From Petrolisthes cinctipes (taxonomy: Eukaryota; Arthropoda; Malacostraca; Decapoda; Porcellanidae): 64,000 bases of DNA. The notes below the pieces were generated by a model, which ran no database searches, had not been told where the DNA came from, and saw only the letters and a program-made list of their open reading frames with translations. The DNA lies in contig JAWQEG010000490.1 of the NCBI GenBank assembly GCA_033782935.1, positions 588,001-652,000 of the forward strand. Direction: 5' to 3'. Made by a program: the position numbers and the translations under genes. Below are positions 35,337 to 44,600 of this stretch, piece after piece (the stretch's first letter is position 1; each line of letters begins with the position of its first letter).

Positions 35337-36878
35337 TAATGCCTCATCCGACCCTGATCGCCGGACCCCCATACGTGATTTTTCCTCATGCATAGCTCGT
35401 ATTATTACTCCACAGTCTGCCGTTATATGATTCGACCATTTATGGATTTCACACCACTTACTCTGTCCGGGAGGTACATAACCTCCTCCTTGTTGATAAT
35501 TATCCTGATGTGCATAGTGGTACGCTCTACCACGTCCTCTAGCTTGTCCTCCACGCGCCCGCCTGGCTGCGCCTCTAGGGTATGCCTGACCCCTGTTCAA
35601 TGAACCTCTATATTGATCCCCTTGAGATCTATTCTGTAATTGAGGACAGTCGGCCTTTACATGGCCCCACTTACGACAATGGAAACATTCTACCTGGTAC
35701 CTCACAGATGAATTTCCACCCCTTGTATTCCTTTGCCCCGCGACCGCATTTACGCCTGTCTGCGGCTCGCCCTCTGACCTCCTGTCAGTTACCTCCGTTT
35801 GCAATACCGAAGTCTGTACCTTCGTAGCATTTTGGTTGCGAAATGGTCTAACAACCATGGGATCTCTGATTTCCAGTTTTAACTCATTAATTAAATGCCA
35901 GATTCCCTTACCTCGCTCCAACTTTTTTTTCCGGACTCTCCTCTGGTCCTCCTCTGATAGACCTAGATACATCAATAGATATTCAAACATCTCACAGGCG
36001 TCGTCTACCTTCATCCATTGTTCCCCATTAACGTCCTTAGACCAATTGTTGTCCTGTATACAATCTTGTATATCCTTACGTATAGCACCCGCCTTTGATA
36101 CTGCTACTTCTAGTGATGTAGTCCACGCCTTTAAACCTAAGTCCTTGAATATTCTATGTGCCCACGCCGAGCATCCCTCTGGAGCCGACCTTCGGTACAC
36201 TATAATTAATGCTTTTTTAAACTCCTCCCACGTCTGTTGTTCCCTTGACGACCTCCCCAACAGACAACTACAGTTTAATAACTGCCTTGCAAACTCCCCT
36301 TCAATCCTCGAGTCTGCATATCCTATTTTACCTGTATCCCCGGTAATATTATACTCCACGAAAGACTGCTCAAGTTTCCGTATAAATTCCTCTATTGTAT
36401 AATTCTTATTTGGATCCCCATCAAACTTTGGTACTGAATCCTCACCTGTAAACACTCTCATAATATTCGTTGGCTGATTCCCGTGGGCGCTACCCACTAA
36501 ATTGCCTATACTAGGGTTAGTGACATTCTGCCCTGTCGCCTGGGCTGCTCCCCCAACAGCACTGGTGCTTGCAGTCGCCATTGGAATTGTAGCTTGTACA
36601 ACTGTAGTATTTTTATTACCCTTTCCTCGCCCTTTTGGCGGTAACTTAAACACGTTCTCCCGTGTTTCCTCTATTTCGTCACTTCCCTCTACACGAAATT
36701 GATATCCACTTCTTAACTGCCCTGGCACTGGACTATTCAGTCCCCTTAACTGCTCATGTATATTAGTGGTATTGGGAGTAGGTGGAAAGTTTAGTTCCCC
36801 CTCACTGCTACTACTGTCTGAATCCTCTGATAAATCCCCTGGGATTATATTCTTTGTCGTTCTAAATTTCTTAAACAT
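35334..36878 (-). CDS. Gag: capsid and nucleocapsid polyprotein
   Basis: 514 residues. It assembles the particle and packages the RNA. The N-terminal ~145 residues are low-complexity, Ser/Thr/Pro-rich with an acidic patch. Residues ~150-340 form the capsid-like helical region (FDGDPN near 152, then EEFIRKLEQSF). A classical zinc knuckle Cys-X2-Cys-X4-His-X4-Cys is at 398-411. An Arg/Gly-rich segment (about 424-451) follows. A second knuckle-like motif with the order Cys-X2-His-X4-His-X4-Cys lies at 476-489. The frame is intact and ends in TGA, directly in frame with pol. The first Met is used because it follows the leader and a strong splice donor lies only 30 bases before it. Confidence 0.93.
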   Translation of the reverse strand: MFKKFRTTKNIIPGDLSEDSDSSSSEGELNFPPTPNTTNIHEQLRGLNSPVPGQLRSGYQFRVEGSDEIEETRENVFKLPPKGRGKGNKNTTVVQATIPMATASTSAVGGAAQATGQNVTNPSIGNLVGSAHGNQPTNIMRVFTGEDSVPKFDGDPNKNYTIEEFIRKLEQSFVEYNITGDTGKIGYADSRIEGEFARQLLNCSCLLGRSSREQQTWEEFKKALIIVYRRSAPEGCSAWAHRIFKDLGLKAWTTSLEVAVSKAGAIRKDIQDCIQDNNWSKDVNGEQWMKVDDACEMFEYLLMYLGLSEEDQRRVRKKKLERGKGIWHLINELKLEIRDPMVVRPFRNQNATKVQTSVLQTEVTDRRSEGEPQTGVNAVAGQRNTRGGNSSVRYQVECFHCRKWGHVKADCPQLQNRSQGDQYRGSLNRGQAYPRGAARRARGGQARGRGRAYHYAHQDNYQQGGGYVPPGQSKWCEIHKWSNHITADCGVIIRAMHEEKSRMGVRRSGSDEAL

Positions 36879-37422
36879 GTCCCGTAGAAATAATTCCTAT
36901 ACACTCACCACAACATATAATAAAATATTACATAGGCATACAAAAATACCCCAACAACATGTTACTATTGTGTGTTTAATGTTCACTGTGTATGTGTATA
37001 GAATAAAATAACTAACCGATGGAGAATGAAGATTACAGATGCTCAGTATACACGTAGTAAAGGAATGTGTAGATGCCACACACCCCCAGAGTAAACGCTG
37101 GCCAGTCGTCCCTCTCACAGCTCCCGTTCACTCTTCTGGTTCACCCTCCTAAGTCCGTCCTTGTTCCTTCCCAGATGAGAGTACCCACAACAGACAATTC
37201 CTCTTTTTCCCTGGGAAAGGCACACAGGGAAAAATGCCTGATTAAAGTAAGTTAGGTTACGCAGCCACCATTAGCTGGCAACCCCCAGCTGGTATCGCTC
37301 TGGCTCGCTCTCGCTCCGTCAGTGTTACCAACGAGGAAAGCGCCCGAGCCGCCCACCACGTACACAATTATTCTGTTTGGAATATAGAAAATACAGGACA
37401 CTGTGAATGTTACGTATCCCTT
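36879..37422 (-). other. 5' leader (untranslated) of the retrotransposon
   Basis: About 545 bases between primer site and gag ATG. It contains the splice donor at 36903-36908 and a small perfect stem AGCTGG/CCAGCT with a six-base loop at 37273-37290. A 73-codon frame (36897-37118) ends just before the gag ATG. It has no recognisable motif and I take it as non-coding, though it would be an upstream frame on the genomic RNA. Packaging signals would be expected here but cannot be pinpointed. Confidence 0.7.
36903..36911 (-). promoter_or_regulatory. Candidate 5' splice site for env mRNA
   Basis: The minus strand reads GTG|GTGAGTG, a near-consensus metazoan donor, with the GT beginning at 36908, 30 bases before the gag ATG. 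Joining it to the acceptor at 31623 would remove gag and pol and place the leader six bases before the env ATG. Confidence 0.6.
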
Positions 37423-37435
37423 ACCGCTGCCACCA
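37423..37435 (-). other. Primer binding site, tRNA-Leu type
   Basis: The minus strand reads TGGTGGCAGCGGT, starting three bases (TAA) inside the 5' LTR. It is complementary to a tRNA 3' end ACCGCTGCCACCA, which fits animal tRNA-Leu(AAG/UAG) from memory. The next bases AAGGGAT align with GGGAT of the T-arm if two extra A's are allowed. Position and CCA complement (TGG) are standard for a primer site. Confidence 0.8.
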
Positions 37436-37787
37436 TTATGTACTCGTGGGGTCGTCCAAGCTCAGCAACAGCTTCTCTCGGAAACACCTGCTGGAAACTC
37501 TCACTTACTCTCGGGCTAGTATTACTTACTACGCCGATGTAGACCTCTGGTTTCAAGCCAACTTACCGTTGCTCTGAACTACCACTCTAGTCTTCCTGGG
37601 GAACTAAGTTAGTTACTCAAGGGTTAGAGTAAACTCGTGGACTTGTCTCTATTTACTGAGTATATTAGATATAGTTACAGGTTAAACAGACATCTCGTGT
37701 CTCTCTAATATAAGGTAGGAGTGAACCTGTTGTCTTCAGGGCACGGCTTGTAATGCGCCTTCTCTCTCTGGTAGTCCTCGCTCGTGG

Positions 37788-37835
37788 TATACACCAAGGA
37801 TGAGAGACAGTACTGTCTCTCATCCTTGGTATACA
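37788..37835. repeat. Perfect 36-bp palindrome flanked by TATACA duplications
   Basis: CCAAGGATGAGAGACAGT (37794-37811) is followed with no spacer by its exact reverse complement (37812-37829). TATACA stands on each side (37788-37793 and 37830-37835), while the other LTR has one TATACA and no palindrome. The arrangement is that of a small insertion with a 6-bp target duplication. In RNA from this LTR it would form an 18-bp hairpin roughly 70-105 bases after the expected start. Confidence 0.9.
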
Positions 37836-37925
37836 CTGCCACACCCTTTCTCAGATGACAGGTTGTCGATGATGCTATTTACAATGCTAAGCTTACATAT
37901 GAAATATGGATAAGTTAGATATGAG

Positions 37926-37934
37926 TTTATATAA
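37926..37934 (-). promoter_or_regulatory. TATA-like box of the 5' LTR
   Basis: Minus-strand TTATATAAA in the context TTCTTATATAAACTC. A start about 25-30 bases downstream (near 37900) would put U3 at 37900-38203. No other TATA-like element of this quality is seen in the LTR. Confidence 0.55.
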
Positions 37935-38203
37935 GAATAAAGTGAGTAAATATATATTGTCCCTTTCTCTACATACGAGATGACAATATGGAGTTGATTA
38001 TAGTATAGAGATTAACATATAGATAATTACAGAGTGAATCTAGCAATCAGTAGCTCAGCATGGAAGATTCCCCCACGCTGCAACTCAGCACTTTTCAAAG
38101 GATGTTGTGTCTAATGAAACTAGCTTGAACTGCTTTGGCTTAACGGAATGTTCCAACACCATAGGTGTATCATGTATCGCGAACGTGATCAGCCACGGAT
38201 ACA

Positions 38204-38207
38204 CCTA
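38204..38207. repeat. Target-site duplication CCTA, right copy
   Basis: Pairs with 28773-28776. It directly follows the terminal CA of the right LTR and leads into AAATATCGATTTTC of the satellite half B. Confidence 0.92.
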
Positions 38208-39836
38208 AAATATCGATTTTCAGCATGTTTTGGGCGGGTAATTTGAAAATATTCTAGCACTGAGTAGGCATGTATAGATCGCGTCTGGGACCCAAAAATA
38301 TCGAATTTTCGGGTGTTTTGAGCCTGAACTTGAGATATGAACGGGTACAGAAGATGCATACACATATCGACTTGGGACACCTAAAATATTGATTGTTAGC
38401 ATGTTTTGGGCCTATATTTTGAAAATATTCTAGCACTGATTAGGCATGTACAGATCGCTTCTGGGACTCAAAAATATCGAATTTTCGGGTGTTTTGAGCC
38501 TGAATTTGAGATATAAACGGGTACTGAAGATGCATGCACATATCGATTGATGGCACCTAAAATATCGATTTTCAACTAGTTTTTGTGCCTGTATTTTGAA
38601 AATATTCTAATATTGAGTAGGCATGTACAGATCGCTTCTGGGACCCAAAAATATCAAATTTTCGGGTGTTTTTGAGCCTGAATTTGAGATATAAACGGGT
38701 ACAGAAGATGAATGCTCATATCGACGTTGGGCACCCAAAATATCAATTTTTAGCATGTTTTGGGCCTATATTTTGAAAATATTCTACCACTGAGTAGGCA
38801 TGTACAGATCGCTTCTGGGACCCAAAAATATCGAATTTTCGGGTGTTTTGAGAATGAATATGAGATAAAAACGGGTATTGAAAATGCATGCTCAAATTGA
38901 CTTGGGCACCTAAAATATCGAATTTTAGCATGTTTAGGCCTATATTTAAAAAAAATTCTAGCACTGATTAGGCATGTAAAGATCGCTTCTGGGACCATTA
39001 AATATCGAATTTTCGGGCGTTTTGAGCCTGAATTTGGGATGTAAATGGGTACAGAAGATGCATGCAAATATTGACTTGGTAACCTAAAATATCGATTTTC
39101 AGCTTGTTCTGGTCCTGTATTTTGAAAATATTCTAGCACTGACTATGCATGTACAGATCGCATCTGGGACCCAAGAATATCGAATTTTCGGGCGTTTTGA
39201 GCCTGAATTTGAAATATAAACGAGTACAGAAGATGCATGCACATATCGATTATGGGCACCTAAAATATCGATTTTCAACTTGTTTTTGTTCCTGTATTTT
39301 GAAAATATTCTAACACTGAGTAGGCATATACAGATAACTTCTGGGATTTAAAAATATCGAATTTTAGGGTGTTTTGAGCCTGAATTTGAGATATAAAAGG
39401 GTACTGAAGATGCATACACATATTGACTTTGGGAACTTAAAATTTCGATTTTCAGCATGTTTTGGGACTGAATTTTGAAAATACTTTAACACGGAGTAGG
39501 CATGTACAGATCGCCTCTAGGACCCAAAAATATCGAATTCTCGGATGTTTTGAGCTTGAATTTGTGATATAAACGGGTACAGAAGATGCATGCACATATC
39601 GACTTTGGACACCTATAATATCGATTTTGAGCATGTTTTGAGCCTGTATTTTGAAAATATTCTATCACTGAGTAGGCATGTACAGATCGCTTATGGGATA
39701 CAAAAATATCGAATTTTCGGGTGTTTTGAGAATGAATTTGAGATAAAAACGGGTACTGAAGATGCATACTCATATTGACTTGGGCACCTAAAATATCGAT
39801 TTTTAGCATGTTTTAGGGCTATATTTTAAAAATATT

Positions 39837-40800
39837 CTAGCACTGATTAGGCATGTACAGATCGCTTCTGGGACCATTAAATATCGAACTTTCGGGTGTT
39901 TTGAGCCTGAATTTGAGATATAAACGGGTACTGAAGATGCATGCACATATCGACTTTGGACACCTACAATATCGATTTTCAGCATGTTTTGGACCTGTAT
40001 TTTGAAAATATTCTGTCACTGAGTAGGCATGTACGGATCGCTTCTGGGCCCCCCAAAAATCGAATATTCGGGTGTTTTGAGCCAGAATTTGGGATGTAAA
40101 TGGGTACAGAAGATGCATGCAAATATTGACTTGGTCACCTAAAATATCGATTTTCAGCTTGTTCTGGGCCTGTATTTTAAAAATATTCTAGCACTGACTA
40201 TGCATGTACAGATTGCATCTGGGACCCAAGAATATCGAACTTTCGGGCGTTTTGAGCCTGAATTTGAAATATGAACGAGTACAGAAGATGCATGCACATA
40301 TCGATTTTGGGCACCTAAAATATCGATTTTCAACTTGTTTTTGTTCCTGTATTTTCAAAATATTCTAACACTGACTAGGCATGTACAGATAACTTCTGGG
40401 ATACAAAAATATCGAATTTTAGGGTGTTTTGAGCCTGATTTTGAGATATAAAAGGGTACTGAAGATGCATACACATATTGACTTTGGGCACCTAAAATAT
40501 CGATTTTCAGCATGTTTTGGGCGTGTAATTTGAAAATATTCTAGCACTGAGTAGGCATGTGTAGATCGCGTCTGGGACCCAAAAATATCGAATTTTCGGG
40601 TGTTTTGAGCCTGAACTTGAGATATGAACGGGTACAGAAGATGCATACACATATCGACTTGGGACACCTAAAATATTGATTGTTAGCATGTTTTGGGCCT
40701 ATATTTTGAAAATATTCTAGCACTGATTAGGCATGTACAGATCGCTTCTGGGACCCAAAAATATCGAATTTTCGGGTGTTTTGAGCCTGAATTTGAGATA
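39837..40800. repeat. Undisrupted paralogue of the transposon insertion site
   Basis: Left-flank positions map here at an offset of 11718 bp (28119-28776 to ~39837-40494) and right-flank positions at an offset of 2287 bp (38204 onward to 40491 onward). At 40491-40494 the target CCTA is present once and uninterrupted. Only scattered substitutions are seen, for example GGCGGGTAATT against GGCGTGTAATT. Confidence 0.85.
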
Positions 40801-41450
40801 TAAACGGGTACTGAAGATGCATGCACATATCGATTGATGGCACCTAAAATATCGATTTTCAACTAGTTTTTGTGCCTGTATTTTGAAAATATTCTAATAT
40901 TGAGTAGGCATGTACAGATCGCTTCTGGGACCCAAAAATATCAAATTTTCGGGTGTTTTGAGCCTGAATTTGAGATATAAACGGGTACAGAAGATGAATG
41001 CTCATATCGACGTTGGGCACCCAAAATATCAATTTTTAGCATGTTTTGGGCCTATATTTTGAAAATATTCTACCACTGAGTAGGCATGTACAGATCGCTT
41101 CTGGGACCCAAAAATATCGAATTTTCGGGTGTTTTGAGCCTGAATTTAAGATATAAACGGGTATTGAAGATGCATGCCCATATCGACTTTCGGCACCCAA
41201 AAAATCGATTTTGAGTATTTTTTGGGTCAGTATCTTGAAAACATTCTAGCAAGGAGTAGGTATGTACAGATCGCTTCTGGGACCCAAAAATATCGAATTT
41301 TCAGGTGCTTTGAGCCTGAATTTCGGATATAAAGGGGTATAGGAGATGCATACACATATTGACTTTGGGCACCTAAAATATCGATTTTGGGCATGTTTTA
41401 AACCTATATTTTGAAAACATTCAAGCACTGACTAGGCATGTACAGATCGC

Positions 41451-44400
41451 TTATGGTACCCAAAAATATCGAATTTTCGGGTGTTTTGAGAATGAATATG
41501 AGATAAAAACGGGTTTTGAAAATGCATGCTCAAATTGACTTGGGCACCTAAAATATCGAATTTTAGCATGTTTAGGCCTATATTTTAAAAAAATTCTAGC
41601 ACTGATTAGGCATGTAAAGATCGCTTCTGGGACCATTAAATATCGAATTTTCGGGCGTTTTGAGCCTGAATTTGGGATGTAAATGGGTACAGAAGATGCA
41701 TGCAAATATTGACTTGGTAACCTAAAATATCGATTTTCAGCTTGTTCTGGTCCTGTATTTTGAAAATATTCTAGCACTGACTATGCATGTACAGATCGCA
41801 TCGGGGACCCAAGAATATCGAATTTTCGGGCGTTTTGAGCCTGAATTTGAAATATAAACGAGTACAGAAGATGCATGCACATATCGATTATGGGCACCTA
41901 AAATATCGATTTTCAACTTGTTTTTGTTCCTGTATTTTGAAAATATTCTAACACTGAGTAGGCATATACAGATAACTTCTGGGATTTAAAAGTATCGAAT
42001 TTTAGGGTGTTTTGAGCCTGAATTTGAGATATAAAAGGGTACTGAAGATGCATACACATATTGACTTTGGGAACTTAAAATTTCGATTTTCAGCATGTTT
42101 TGGGACTGAATTTTGAAAATACTTTAACACGGAGTAGGCATGTACAGATCGCCTCTAGGACCCAAAAATATCGAATTCTCGGATGTTTTGAGCTTGAATT
42201 TGTGATATAAACGGGTACAGAAGATGCATGCACATATCGACTTTGGACACCTATAATATCGATTTTGAGCATGTTTTGAGCCTGTATTTTGAAAATATTC
42301 TATCACTGAGTAGGCATGTACAGATCGCTTATGGGACCCAAAAATATCGAATTTTCGGGTGTTTTGAGAATGAATTTGAGATAAAAACGGGTACTGAAGA
42401 TGCATACTCATATTGACTTGGGCACCTAAAATATCGATTTTTAGCATGTTTTAGGGCTATATTTTAAAAATATTCTAGCACTGATTAGGCATGTACAGAT
42501 CGCTTCTGGGACCATTAAATATCGAACTTTCGGGTGTTTTGAGCCTGAATTTTAAATATAAACGGGTACTGAAGATGCATGCACATATCGACTTTGGACA
42601 CCTACAATATCGATTTTCAGCATGTTTTGGACCTGTATTTTGAAAATATTCTGTCACTGAGTAGGCATGTACAGATCGCTTCTGGGCCCCCATAAAATCG
42701 AATATTCGGGTGTTTTGAGCCAGAATTTGTGATGTAAATGGGTACAGAAGATGCATGCAAATATTGACTTGGTCACCTAAAATATCGATTTTCAGCTTGT
42801 TCTGGGCCTGTATTTTAAAAATATTCTAGCACTGACTATGCATGTACAGATTGCATCTGGGACCCAAGAATATCGAACTTTCGGGCGTTTTGAGCCTGAA
42901 TTTGAAATATGAACGAGTACAGAAGATGCATGCACATATCGATTTGGGGCACCTAAAATATCGATTTTCAGCATGTTTTGGGCGTGTAATTTGAAAATAT
43001 TCTATCACTGAGTAGGCATGTACAGATCGCTTCTGGGACCCAAAAATATCGAATTTTCGGGTGTTTTGAGAATGAATATGAGATAAAAACGGGTATTGAA
43101 AATGCATGCTCAAATTGACTTGGGCACCTAAAATATCGAATTTTAGCATGTTTAGGCCTATATTTTAAAAAAGTTCTAGCACTGATTAGGCATGTAAAGA
43201 TCGCTTCTGGGACCATTAAATATCGAATTTTCGGGCGTTTTGAGCCTGAATTTGGGATATAAATGGGTACAGAAGATGCATGCAAATATTGACTTGGTAA
43301 CCTAAAATATCGATTTTCAGCTTGTTCTGGTCCTGTATTTTGAAAATATTCTAGCACTGACTATGCATGTACAGATCGCATCTGGGACCCAAGAATATCG
43401 AATTTTCGGGCGTTTTGAGCCTGAATTTGAAATATAAACGAGTACAGAAGATGCATGCACATATCGATTATGGGCACCTAAAATATCGATTTTCAACTTG
43501 TTTTTGTTCCTGTATTTTGAAAATATTCTAACACTGAGTAGGCATATACAGATAACTTCTGGGATTTAAAAATATCGAATTTTAGGGTGTTTTGAGCCTG
43601 AATTTGAGATATAAAAGGGTACTGAAGATGCATACACATATTGACTTTGGGAACTTAAAATTTCGATTTTCAGCATGTTTTGGGACTGAATTTTGAAAAT
43701 ACTTTAACACGGAGTAGGCATGTACAGATCGCCTCTAGGACCCAAAAATATCGAATTCTCGGATGTTTTGAGCTTGAATTTGTGATATAAACGGGTACAG
43801 AAGATGCATGCACATATCGACTTTGGACACCTATAATATCGATTTTGAGCATGTTTTGAGCCTGTATTTTGAAAATATTCTATCACTGAGTAGGCATGTA
43901 CAGATCGCTTATGGGACCCAAAAATATCGAATTTTCGGGTGTTTTGAGAATGAATTTGAGATAAAAACGGGTACTGAAGATGCATACTCATATTGACTTG
44001 GGCACCTAAAATATCGATTTTTAGCATGTTTTAGGGCTATATTTTAAAAATATTCTAGCACTGATTAGGCATGTACAGATCGCTTCTGGGACCATTAAAT
44101 ATCGAACTTTCGGGTGTTTTGAGCCTGAATTTGAGATATAAACGGGTACTGAAGATGCATGCACATATCGACTTTGGACACCTACAATATCGATTTTCAG
44201 CATGTTTTGGACCTGTATTTTGAAAATATTCTGTCACTGAGTAGGCATGTACAGATCGCTTCTGGGCCCCCATAAAATCGAATATTCGGGTGTTTTGAGC
44301 CAGAATTTGTGATGTAAATGGGTACAGAAGATGCATGCAAATATTGACTTGGTCACCTAAAATATCGATTTTCAGCTTGTTCTGGGCCTGTATTTTAAAA

Positions 44401-44600
44401 ATATTCTAGCACTGACTATGCATGTACAGATTGCATCTGGGACCCAAGAATATCGAACTTTCGGGCGTTTTGAGCCTGAATTTGAAATATAAACGAGTAC
44501 AGAAGATGCATGCACATATCGATTTTGGGCACCTAAAATATCGATTTTCAACTTGTTTTTGTGCCTGTATTTTGAAAATATTCTAACACTGAGTAGGCAT
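41451..44600. repeat. Higher-order repeat of 9 monomers (1580 bp), two copies
   Basis: Equivalent variant monomers recur at an offset of 1580 bp: ~42090 and 43670, 42228 and 43808, 42475 and 44055. The same set also occurs 2638 bp earlier (39452 to 42090, 39837 to 42475), a 15-monomer distance, so at least three related blocks are present between 38.7 and 44.6 kb. Confidence 0.8.

Larger units (their letters stand above)
28777..38203 (-). mobile_element. Full-length Ty3/gypsy LTR retrotransposon with env (errantivirus-like)
   Basis: A 9427-bp element on the minus strand: 5' LTR (37439-38203), tRNA-Leu-type primer site, leader, gag, pol, env, 3' UTR, 3' LTR (28777-29499). The LTRs begin TG and end CA and are flanked by CCTA. 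Pol order is protease, RT, RNase H, integrase, which is the Ty3/gypsy order, and the env gene downstream places it with errantivirus-like elements. All three genes are open. The LTRs differ by four substitutions by eye over 723 aligned bases plus one 42-bp insertion, so the insertion is recent. Possible defects are a Gly-to-Arg change in the protease motif and the absence of an obvious polypurine tract. Confidence 0.96.
37439..38203 (-). repeat. 5' LTR (765 bp)
   Basis: Transcribed on the minus strand. It is 42 bp longer than the other LTR because of a palindromic insertion at 37794-37835. A TATA-like box is at 37926-37934. I saw no AATAAA downstream of it on the transcribed strand. Because both LTRs are copied from one template during reverse transcription, the length difference should have arisen after integration. 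Confidence 0.95.

Noticed and set aside
35300..35400. Minus-one frameshift between gag and pol
   Set aside because: Gag and Pol are in the same frame, so a frameshift would not join them.
35388..36702. Plus-strand frames opposite gag and pol
   Set aside because: Antisense shadows of intact minus-strand genes with no start context or domain.
36897..37118. 73-codon frame in the retrotransposon leader
   Set aside because: No motif or homology recognised. It is kept only as a note that the leader holds an upstream frame.
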